DNA from: Phytophthora quininea
Lineage: Eukaryota > Oomycota > Peronosporomycetes > Peronosporales > Peronosporaceae
Reading direction: 5' to 3'
Assembly (NCBI GenBank): GCA_011947345.1
Contig: JAAVTG010000519.1
Coordinates: forward strand, 434,001 to 498,000
DNA length: 64,000 nucleotides
The position numbers were made by a program, and so were the translations under genes. A model generated the notes under the pieces. It worked only from the letters and a program-made list of their open reading frames with translations. It made no database searches and was not told the DNA's origin. How positions within the stretch are numbered: the stretch's first letter is position 1; every line of letters begins with the position of its first letter. Shown here one piece after another: positions 55,969 to 64,000 of this stretch.

Positions 55969-56515
55969 GTTTTCCCGTCGCTAGATGCTCGAAAACCAGT
56001 TAATTCAAAGGCTAGCCATTTGCCCTTCGGCGGCGGCGCGACAACACCAAGCTCCAACAGCTCAAGCGCGGGCAGACTGCCGCCTCGGTCGCGCGCGCTT
56101 TAATCAGGGGCTGCGCACTCTCCCTCGACGACAGCCAGCCGCCGGGAGCAGGGCTGCACCCGAGTCCGCCAGGTGGCCAAGTCCCGCGAAGGCCTTCTGA
56201 CCGCGATATTCTGGCGATGACCAAGGGTTCGTCCGACACGGCGGTGACACAGCGCAACACGTCAGTCCCGGGAGCTCCGTCCCATGACATCTCGCCTTCT
56301 ACAAGGTCCCACAGCCGGCTGGACTCCGACAATCGCTCCCCACTGGAGTCCGCACGCACGCGATTCGCCCACACAACGGTCGCCCCGCCGAAGCTCGTCG
56401 CAAGGGGACCTGAGCGCCACAACTCGCCACTCTGCAACTCGCGGCAACGCCAACGTGTAAGGCCCTGATTATAAGGTGCTAGTCACTCTGTGCTTCTTAC
56501 CATTCTACAGGCATC
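55969..56515. other. GC-rich insert, no gene recognised
   Basis: Base composition is clearly higher in GC than on either side. Open frames exist on both strands (for example minus 56437-56012), but none resembles a known family. Confidence 0.4.
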
Positions 56516-56651
56516 GATCAGTCCATTCACATTCCATCCTCATTTAGGGGCTGGCCTCTCCGACTTCCTCTCGGGCTGGCGCCGCCTACGCGCGCCCACA
56601 CCCATCGACCTCGCTCTACGAGGCCGAGACTTTAATGTGAATGGACTGATC
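56516..56651. mobile_element. MITE-like element with 18-bp terminal inverted repeats
   Basis: GATCAGTCCATTCACATT at 56516-56533 and its exact reverse complement at 56634-56651 enclose 100 bp without coding potential. Total 136 bp. No clear target duplication is seen. Confidence 0.6.
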
Positions 56652-57067
56652 TTATGCCCCCATGACCTGTACGATTAAGGAAACTGCAGACAACGTCGTT
56701 TTCGTAAGGATGCTGCGTGTGAAATCAGCCGAGGAGTAAGGCCTTACCCTCGTACCTGACCGCGACGACTTCCTGACCTGACCACTTCACACACTAGCGG
56801 TCGCCCTTGTGATGCAGGAAGTGCCCTGCGCATCGCTGCTGACTCAACTTCCATTACTCGCGACGCCGGCCGCTGCACAGCCCGATGCTGGTTTCCTGCT
56901 CCTCGATCTGCTGGAGATGCTACAAGCTGACTCGTCCGACCACACGTCCACAGCTCCGCTCCCTGTTCCCGCATCCGCCGCCCCAGCCTCGTCGACCACC
57001 CCTCGAGCTGCACCCTGTCTCGCCGACTCCGGCCAGACACGTGTAGAGGACGGCATTCAAGCGAGTC
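56652..57067. other. GC-rich, no gene recognised
   Basis: Continuation of the GC-rich block between the MITE-like element and the GCR1_C relic. Open frames on both strands without recognisable family. Confidence 0.35.
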
Positions 57068-57840
57068 GTGGAGAAGATGGAGAAGCAGCAGCTAAAACTG
57101 AGCTCGGGTAGTGCTCGCGAAATCGTTGGTGCAGCGTTTCTTCATATGCTTCGACATATGCGAGTAATTTTCCTCCAGGATTCCGCTCTGTTGCGGCGGC
57201 AACTTCTTAATCATCGCTTGTGGAAACATGTCCTGTTTAGCACCGAAGACTACAAGGAATTTGATCGTGAGTTGTCTGCTGCGACACCCACGCTGTCGCG
57301 ATCTGAAAGTCAATCGCTAGCGGCTGTGGTACCTCAAATTACTGACGCATTGAAGAATGACTTGGAAGTTCTGGTAAGCTGGATACTTTGTTGCCAGCAG
57401 TCTATACGCTGAAAGCTCTGACGAAAAAGAAACTTGTGCTTACCTGGGAAGACGGCAACTCTGAGTCTGGCGCACCTTCATCTACAACGGCGGCTTTGCA
57501 GAATAACGTGTTGAACCCTTCACCGTCACGCCAACGATTAAATGACAGTCCCAAATTGAGCAGATCTACCACTACTGTTTTTGACCTGTGGAAGAAATAC
57601 TCCTGCGGTCTTGCAGAGATGATGGTGATCTCGTAGGCGAACCGGAAACTCGGCACGAAATGGCGAAAGGAATCAACTGAAGCTCGTTTTTATCTGCGTC
57701 GTAAGACGTATTCCATCGACAAAATATTGCGAAGGGATAGTATCTCGGCCGAACAGGCTGCAGAGACGCTAAAGCAGGCTCGGCAATGAGCGAGCCGGTC
57801 TCTTAATGCGTTTACCAAGGCACTGGACACGTACATGCAA
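57068..57840 (+). pseudogene. Crypton-type GCR1_C DNA-binding protein fragment
   Basis: Helical N-terminal part (M-L-R-H-M-R-V-I-F-L-Q-D-S-A-L-L-R-R-Q), a frame change near 57400, then T-V-F-D-L-W-K-K-Y-S-C-G-L, a TAG stop at 57634-57636, and K-L-G-T-K-W-R-K-E-S-T-E-A-R-F-Y-L-R-R-K. This is the GCR1_C signature (W-x-E-Y-x-x-G-L ... K-W-R ... F-x-x-R-R-K), found C-terminal to the recombinase in Crypton elements. Stops at 57634 and 57787 show decay. Confidence 0.55.
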
Positions 57841-57962
57841 ACACCAAACCCGTAGCTGACAGGTTGATGTAATCTGCGCTGCTTGTTGTTCACAATAGTC
57901 TAACCGATCGATTTAAACTGTGCCAGCTCAGAATAAGGCGACTACTCTATGATACCCACACT

Positions 57963-58187
57963 TTGGAATCCACTGCTTCAAATACAAGATCCTCCCGCGG
58001 CGACCAGCTACAGGGTATGGGTGTTCAAACGCTCGTGAGAGTCATTATCGCGTATCTCAAGATATGGCGTGACCATCCGGAATGGAGCGCTGGCCACGCA
58101 GCAGTAATACTGGGCGGCAAGACGTTAAGCAAGCAGCAGGTAAAAAAGCAACAATTCTGGGATGGAAACAAATATTGCTTCGCTTGA
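57963..58187 (+). other. short open frame, unrecognised
   Basis: M-E-S-T-A-S-N-T-R-S-S-R then a helical stretch. No family known. Lies between the GCR1_C relic and the protease relic and may belong to the same element. Confidence 0.25.
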
Positions 58188-58576
58188 TACAATAGCAGAC
58201 CCTGGTGACCGCATGAGGGCAGTTGGTGGGGGCGCACGTACAAAAGGTCGGCGTTTGAGTGGAAGGTTTTGGGGTTCTTTGCTTGGAGAAGATGGGATCG
58301 CTCGAAGGCTGATATTTTTACTACTGTAGCTGATTCGATAAATTCGCTATAGAAAAGTCCAGTAGTCGGCGATGCACAAGAGGGGCAGGGCTCGAGAGAG
58401 AAGTGAATGGAGAGGAGAGTGTTGTGTCGGCGAGTCAGGGCAGCGCGCGGGAGGAGAGTAGCGACGCTGTGGAAGAAGCTGCTGCAACGCCAGGTGAAGG
58501 GAGATGTGTCGCAATAGAGAGCGTAAGTGTCACTACGGAGGAAGACACTGCCACTATGGAGAAATAACTAGGCGCG

Positions 58577-59511
58577 ATGGAAGTTTCCGCTGCGGAGAAA
58601 GCGGACGCTGCTGTGTATGTCACTATAGCGGAGACCTATGTCACTACTCTGAGTTCTGCCCAAAGTGATAACCCACAGGCGAGTGCTGGTGGAGGTGGAG
58701 CCGAGGTTATCATTGTAGATGACGATGAGGAAGGTGGCGACAAGCCGACAAATTCTTTGCGCCTGCGTCTGGATAAAAACGCCCCGCTCCAAGCACAATC
58801 TCATGCATCGCCTTTGTCACGCTCAACAGTGGAAGCACGGCTGGCTGGAATTGTTGACCCAGCTCCTGTGTCAATTACACTCTTTAGCGATGACCTTAAA
58901 AGTTTACAGCGTGACAAATGCCGTGGCAGATTTTTATATAGCTACTTACTTTGAAAAAGGCAGCTGTGTGTATTCGGCCACATCAGCGCTGTTTTTGGAG
59001 ATAAATTATGCCTACTATCACCGAAAAACTCGTGAGATGATGGTTGTCGAGATTGCTGAGATGATGGAATGGAGCTCGTGCAGATTTTGGCTGTTGCTGG
59101 TCGCGCTCGACGAGCACAGGCGCTTCTTGGTAGTAGAAAGCGCTCTCTCTCCTGCAGGTGCAATTGTGTACCGCGTTAACATTTTACGCGGAGGCCACCA
59201 GCCAAGCCACCTATTCGATGTGATGAGTTGTTTTTAGCGAAGGCGTGCCATGACAAAAGAAAGCTGCCTCGGTCTAAACTACGTACGATTATATTACGAA
59301 ACCTCGCCAAGCTAACGTGGTTGACTGCACTCTCTACGTTCTTCACAATATGCTCGCTGTACACAAGATTGTTATTAAACTTCATCCAAAAGCTCTGCTA
59401 GGGCACATGCCGTCGCTTGTTACCAGTAAGTTCAATGTAAACAAGGCGGCGGCGTCTCGTGCTGCTATCTACAAGAGGCTAGCGAGAAAACAGGTTCCTC
59501 CTACACAGTAA
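58577..59511 (+). pseudogene. Ulp1/C48-type cysteine protease relic
   Basis: An acidic low-complexity leader (V-I-I-V-D-D-D-E-E-G-G), then S-D-D-L-K-S-L-Q and, after a frame change near 58910, T-N-A-V-A-D-F-Y-I-A-T-Y, the start of the Ulp1 fold. R-F-W-L-L-L-V-A-L occupies the place of the usual H-W strand (His replaced by Phe). V-V-D-C-T-L-Y-V-L-H-N-M near 59320 fits the catalytic Q...D-C-G-x-x-V-L block, with Cys kept and Gly changed to Thr. A stop at 59235-59237 and further frame changes lie between. C48 proteases cleave SUMO-like modifiers and are often carried by DNA transposons. Decayed and probably inactive. Confidence 0.5.
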
Positions 59512-59516
59512 AGCGT

Positions 59517-59936
59517 CACAGAGTTAGCGATAATAATATAAACTTCTTCACCAATAAACTAAATACTTACCCGAGCTTCCAACGCCGTAAACTGGCGCGA
59601 GCGAGCATGCCTAGCCGCTTGCGGCCACTGCTGAGGCGTCGTCCACGTTGTTGTGACTTAGCTGGACAGAGGGAGAGCCTAATTTGGTGCGTGACCCGGT
59701 ACGCGCCATAGCTCTCATCCTACAGAACGCAATAATTACATTAGGCCAGCACACACTTCACTTAGCAGTACACGTACTTATGTGATACGACCGTAGGGTG
59801 GCTGCAGTGGAGCTATCAACCCCTCAGCCTGCGTCGAAGTAGCGCGCTGGAGCGCTGTCCTGCTGCATTCGTTTTCGCCACTGATGAAAAACCTTGGAAT
59901 GACACTAAAAACGTGATGAAAAACCTCGTGTTTGCA
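59517..59936. other. no gene recognised
   Basis: AT-rich sequence without a long recognisable frame. Confidence 0.4.
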
Positions 59937-59970
59937 GAATATCAGCGGCGTCCGATTTCCGCTGATATTC
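59937..59970. repeat. perfect hairpin, 12-bp stem
   Basis: GAATATCAGCGG, a 10-nt loop, then CCGCTGATATTC. Could be a transposon end or a structured RNA; no T-run follows. Confidence 0.7.
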
Positions 59971-60245
59971 ACTATCGGACGAGGTCATCGCCCTGCTTGA
60001 GATAAAGCCTCGGTATTCAATGACTTCCTTCATGGTACGACCCAGACAGTCAAATTCGAACTCAATTCATTAAAGCGAACAACCTGAGAGTTTTGCAGAC
60101 GTAATAAAGATAAAAGTCGAGCGGTTCGGAGGATTCAAAATGCGTTTTCATACATCCACTAATAGTAGTTTTCACGGTTGGAAAGTATGTTTGAGCAGCC
60201 AATCTTTGTATCCCGTCTTTTTCAGCGCGTGGTCATGATGATTAG

Positions 60246-60305
60246 TATTATAGCATCCGATCGGGAAGATAGTAATATTATAGCATCCGATCGAGAAGAT
60301 AGTAA
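60246..60305. repeat. 30-bp tandem duplication
   Basis: Two adjacent copies beginning TATTATAGCATCCGATCG, with one mismatch. Confidence 0.85.
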
Positions 60306-60746
60306 AACCGTGCTGACATTTGGCCAAGAGATTGGGTACGGTCAGAACGTGTTTGTAGTCGAAGTAAACTAGTTCTGAAGTTGATTCCGAAGTTGGAGGC
60401 TGGTCAGAACGAGTTCTGAGTCGGTCTACCGCCTCTACCGGTGCGGTCCGATGGTAGGAAAGTCGGCGGTGGTGACAATTAGCTCGGTCTACAACATTCT
60501 GCACACAACTCGCGTCGTGATCCAGCAACTATTGTGGCCATGTCCACACACCACAACACCAGTCAAATTCCAAGCGACGACCTCATCGTTCAACTCCCAA
60601 CGCTTCCTTCTCTCGTGCGGGGGTAGCACATTTACCAACGATCTTTTATCTACGACTGCATAAGGTCCAGCAGAGCGATCTCCAATCTTCGAAGCTTCTC
60701 CTGAGCACACCCCAGAAGCGTTGTCTGCACTCTCAGACCAAGGATC
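60306..60746. other. no gene recognised
   Basis: Open frames on both strands, none recognisable. Confidence 0.35.
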
Positions 60747-60986
60747 TTGTCACCCGCAACACGGATCCGACAAGCGAAAAAATGCTGCAAAGCCGAGGAA
60801 AGGAAAGAAAAAGCTAAAGCTGCCGGTGGATCACCTTCCAAGCGCTTTGTGTGGTTGAATGCTATGATAGCAGCGCTGCTAAACATGCGCTTTCAAGATG
60901 GTCAAGTCAAGAAGGGAGTTGAATGTGCTGACACGAATCGCGATAAGGCGCTTGCTTGGCAGTGTTTTTGCGACCCGGCTCTCTGA
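60747..60986 (+). other. short frame resembling SANT/Myb-like transposon-associated N-terminus
   Basis: K-R-F-V-W-L-N-A-M-I-A-A-L-L-N-M-R-F-Q-D then A-W-Q-C-F: the W...L-L...R-F...A-W pattern occurs in short DNA-binding domains of oomycete transposon proteins. Only a fragment; low support. Confidence 0.3.
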
Positions 60987-61214
60987 TGCATTGAACGTCG
61001 TTGAGAGCAGTGAGCAGGTATGTGGTTTTTAACTTCTGACGCGGTGTAACGTGCTCTGCTTCGTGCCCCACACGCTGGGCTTTAGTCGACCAGTGCTGAT
61101 CGCGGATATTCCAGTAGTCCTTTTGGCCGACGAGGTCTAATGTCGATCCCTCGTGCCGATGTACGCCCGACTGGCAGTACACCAACTTTTTATTTACCCA
61201 GATTCAACCTGTTC

Positions 61215-61223
61215 CAACTGCGG
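61215..61223. repeat. 9-bp target-site duplication, left (CAACTGCGG)
   Basis: Identical to 62315-62323 on the far side of the element. Confidence 0.88.
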
Positions 61224-62314
61224 GGAACTTTATCGCTCGGGGCCAAGAACACATCACCAATTTTCCCTCGGGGCCAAGATGCCATCAAAAGTAGCAGTTT
61301 ACTACAGTAAGTGGTAGATCAGATTGTATTTAGACAACGGTCGAGTCCGCGAAGTCTGGGTTTGCTACAGTCTCCGTAGACTGCGCAGAAGCTCGTAGCA
61401 ACTCAATCGGACAGGATCCTACAACGTATCTACCTCCGATGATGTCACTTCCAGCAGGTGCGTTCGGCTCGACACGTCTCGGGCAAGTGAGTTTGTTGTG
61501 ACCAGCTTTCCCACAGAAACTGCATTTGTAGGGACTGCGCTTCTTCTTCTCGGCGGCTGTGACTTGACACACTAGATCCTGGAGGAAGCCGTCCATGCTA
61601 CTTGCTGACGGCATGGTTTTGGGAACGGCAGCAGCAGCGGGGCGCGGTATCTCACCCCGACTGGGAATCCGACGTTTTTCTTGCCTCGGTTGCTGTGTGC
61701 GTTTTCCATTCTTCCCCAGCACCGATCGAGTCTCCGGAAATACTGCCGTAATTTCGGCTAAGGTGTCTTCATATTCTGCGATATTGGTGGCTTTTTGCAG
61801 CTGCATCACGTAAGGCTAGGTAGGAAACTAGGTAGAAGAGCATAGTCATCGTCGGTTTGCAGTTGTTCCTTGACACGGGTAACTGCTCGATAAACAACTG
61901 CAGCACGATCTGTTCGCTTATTTATCTCCACTTCCCATTTGCACGCATCAACGATGCAGCCCCACCTTCTTAAATTGCCGCATTTCACTCGTTGTTTCAC
62001 CCTTTTGTTCTGATTGAATGCGTAGTCCTCCACGAAAAAGCGAAAATCGCCGCACGTAGCGAACACGTCGTCCAGGACGGGCTGATCTCGACCGTGAAGC
62101 GAAAGTAAATCCAGCCCCTCTGCGTTGGAGCTCATACTGGCGTGGGCCCGCCGTTAATGAAGAAAGACGAATGCTCCCCAGGCTGCTAAATATATTTTGA
62201 AGAGACGCTACTACTTAAACTGCTGGGAGAAGGCGCGTTTATGCTACTTTTGATGGCATCTTGGCCCCGAGGGAAAATTGGTGATGTATTCTTGGCCCCG
62301 AGCGATAAAGTTCC
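61224..62314 (-). mobile_element. non-autonomous MULE, 1,091 bp, 73-bp TIRs
   Basis: Terminal inverted repeats at 61224-61296 and 62242-62314 match at about 72 of 73 positions, starting GGAACTTTATCGCTCGG. They are flanked by a 9-bp duplication, the Mutator hallmark. Inside is one minus-strand gene with MULE-type N-terminal and zinc-knuckle domains but no DDE core. Near-identical TIRs imply recent movement, presumably using a transposase supplied elsewhere. Confidence 0.9.
61330..62135 (-). CDS. core-less MULE protein: N-terminal MuDR-like domain plus CCHC knuckle
   Basis: The first frame (62135-61806) starts M-S-S-N-A-E-G-L and has D-F-R-F-F-V-E-D-Y-A, C-G-N-L-R-R-W-G-C, C-K-W-E-V-E-I, the zinc-binding N-terminal domain of MuDR-type transposases. 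The second frame (61809-61330) adds a helical part and a CCHC zinc knuckle C-S-F-C-G-K-A-G-H-N-K-L-T-C-P, normally found at the transposase C-terminus. The catalytic DDE and SWIM regions are absent: an internal deletion product. The two frames meet near 61806-61809 and may be joined by splicing or a one-base shift. If made, the protein could bind TIRs without cutting, but that is inference. Confidence 0.6.
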
Positions 62315-62323
62315 CAACTGCGG
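62315..62323. repeat. 9-bp target-site duplication, right (CAACTGCGG)
   Basis: Matches 61215-61223. Confidence 0.88.
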
Positions 62324-62481
62324 CTGTCGAGTCTAACCTGTCGTGCCCTGCGCTTTGATAAACACTCCTGCTGTCCTCGCTCGAACTCCGTCCAGCACGC
62401 TCGACCTCCACCTGCAGTCCGTCCAGTAGTGACTCTCCGCGGTGCGTCCACGGCAGATCGCCACTCGTCCAGTGTCGTCCG

Positions 62482-62640
62482 TCAACCAGAAGTTTACCCA
62501 AGTGTGTCAACACTCCCTCCAGCCGATCGCTCAACCAGAAGTTTACCCAAGTGCTTCAACACTCCCTCCAGCCGCCGTCCAGTCCAGTTCCAGTGTCGTT
62601 CGTCCAACTAGAGGTTTGTCCAAGCGCGTCACCGCTCGCC
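62482..62640. repeat. 49-bp tandem repeat, two good copies and one degenerate
   Basis: Units begin TCAACCAGAAGTTTACCCAA at 62482 and 62531. A third, diverged unit starts near 62602. Confidence 0.75.
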
Positions 62641-64000
62641 TCCAGTCGTCCGTCCGTCCAGTCCAGTTGCTAGCCCAAGACAAGTGGTGTCGTGCAGGCT
62701 GTCGTCGTGTCGGTCCTCCCCAGTTGCTGCTGCTGCGAACTCGAGACTGCTTGCGTCCCAGGTCGCCGATTCCGAACTGAGGGCTCCGTGCCAGCCGGCA
62801 TTCGCCGCGGGGCCTCCTTGTCCAGCAACGATCTTGCTTAAGCCGCCGGTTTCGCCGGCGCAATCGTCCGGAGCCGCCGCCACTTCGTATCCACAGTCAG
62901 TCTGTTGCCGCTGCACCTCAACGTCGGCAGCCACCACCGCACTGTTTTCCAGCCAAAGCACCCCGTTGTGTTCCTCACACGCATCTTTGGACGCCCCTCC
63001 ACTCCTTGGTGGCTCGCTGTCGTGCTTGCCGCCGCATCCAACCAGCCATTCGCCGACGGTTCCTCGCTCGAGCGCCATACCGTCACCGGGCCTGACAGCT
63101 GCGTGTCCGTTGGAGATCGTGCCAGCCTTGTTACAGCGGTATCGTCAATTCTAACAATGTTGTGAGCGTACAGATGCTCAACAAAAACAAATCACTGAAG
63201 TGTGAATACAGACAAGGGGTGAATGCTCGATCTCAGACTGGAAATGAGGGCCAGGGAGACGATTCTGAGCTTTGGGGCATTTTTGCAAGTGCCTTTGGAG
63301 GGCGAACCGGCATTGGGGGACGACGATAGCCGATGGTGATACCGTATCGGACGAGACTGACGAGGAGCAGTCCTTCGACTCGCAACGAAACCGGCAAAGG
63401 GCATCTATCACACCAATTGCTAGTCTTGATGAGGCCATGAAAGATGGCATGAGTGCTATCGCAGCATCGCTGGGACCTGATGACAAGCTTGCAGACGTTC
63501 TTCAGGAGCAATTTCGGCCTCGGTGTGTGGAATGTAGATCACGTGCCTCGCCATGCGCCGTAATACCTTCAAAACTTGGTCAATGTACATTACAGCACTG
63601 GACTTGGACATGCCCACGAGAGACGCAGCGCTGTCGCGGTAGAAAGGTAAACTAGCGTCACGGCCATGCGTTTGTGAATACCGAACTTGGTGTTGTGATG
63701 AATACGGTCTTTTCAGTGCTGCTGAAAACGGGTCACCACGGCAAGAAAGGTGCGCTTATCACAGCGCGTTTTGTGATGGAACCACTTGGTCTTTGTACTG
63801 TTCATGGCCTTGTCAAAAGCTGTAGATGCGAACGTACTGACATGCTCTCTTAGCATCCCACCGAGCCTTCGACGGTCACTGCACAGAGCTGTGATGGCTG
63901 CGCAAACGCACTGCAGCACACACAATACCCACCGTCGTTTTGACTGCCATTCCTACGGAAACGCTAAATCAGTTGTCAGTTGTGCTGGTTCTTCTTTTCC
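62641..64000. other. GC-rich then mixed sequence, no gene assigned
   Basis: 62684-63165 has open frames on three frames and both strands, which reflects high GC rather than a clear gene. At 63272-63655 a plus-strand frame has an acidic stretch and D-E-A-M-K-D-G-M-S-A-I-A-A-S-L, a helix seen in N-terminal parts of oomycete transposon proteins. I cannot support a product. Nothing recognisable from 63660 to the end. Confidence 0.35.

Noticed and set aside
56012..56437. 141-residue minus-strand frame in the GC-rich insert
   Set aside because: No recognisable domain and equal openness of the opposite strand.
60246..60305. CRISPR-like repeats
   Set aside because: Only two adjacent copies without spacers, in a eukaryotic genome: a plain tandem duplication. 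The same holds for the 49-bp repeats at 62482.
62629..63078. 149-residue minus-strand frame in GC-rich DNA
   Set aside because: Three frames on both strands are open here, as expected from base composition, and no motif is recognisable.
1..64000. tRNA, rRNA or riboswitch genes
   Set aside because: I looked for cloverleaf-like and conserved rRNA sequence by eye and saw none; a covariance-model search would be needed to exclude small RNAs.

Overview
The window comes from a plant-pathogenic oomycete, most likely Phytophthora or a close relative in the Peronosporales. Evidence: short GT-AG introns (about 60-145 nt), often with CTAAC/CTGAC near the acceptor; a secreted protein with an RxLR motif followed by EER; oomycete-style ankyrin-like, TKL-kinase, Ty3/gypsy, MULE and Crypton-type sequences; and a coiled-coil protein like the flagellar outer-dynein-arm docking factors, which fits a zoospore-forming organism.

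Layout. 1-21.6 kb is mostly single-copy genes: acyl-CoA oxidase (three copies, one cut by the window edge), a decayed ankyrin-like gene, a CH-domain coiled-coil protein, prefoldin-like UXT, a secreted EEP phosphatase/nuclease-jacalin fusion, ribosomal protein eL30, a large multi-cold-shock/R3H RNA-binding protein, a DUF924-TilS fusion and RNA polymerase subunit RPB5. 21.9-25.2 kb is a small rearranged island: a TKL kinase pseudogene, LINE reverse-transcriptase relics and one RxLR effector gene sitting between two nearly identical 213-bp direct repeats. 25.2-43.1 kb is very compact, with six multi-exon genes: a secreted PA-domain GT41-type glycosyltransferase, an alpha/beta hydrolase, an ODA-docking coiled coil, an HPS5-like BLOC-2 subunit with a C-terminal RING, a UBC12-like E2 without its catalytic cysteine, and a polytopic membrane protein. 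Start-to-start and end-to-end distances there are as small as 15-175 bp. From 43.5 kb to the end the window is almost all mobile DNA: an intact-looking Ty3/gypsy element (353-bp LTRs with about one difference, TSD TATCG), a MULE transposase, a TIR-bounded HTH element, Crypton-like YR and GCR1_C pieces, a decayed Ulp1-type protease, a MITE-like element, and a complete 1,091-bp non-autonomous MULE with 73-bp TIRs and a 9-bp TSD. This gene-dense/repeat-rich split is the usual two-speed pattern of these genomes.

One technical point colours every gene model. Many conserved genes are broken by single-base frame changes. Nearly all of them would be repaired by one extra base, usually in a homopolymer. 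The simplest reading is deletion-biased consensus error in the assembly, so a frame break here should not by itself be taken as gene death. The kinase at 22-23 kb, with two in-frame stop codons, and the sequences after 54 kb do look truly decayed.

Metabolic and cellular themes: peroxisomal beta-oxidation (expanded ACOX), translation and transcription (eL30, RPB5, CSD/R3H protein, TilS), endolysosomal trafficking (HPS5), flagellar assembly (ODA docking, possibly the CH protein), and host interaction (RxLR effector, secreted EEP-jacalin protein).
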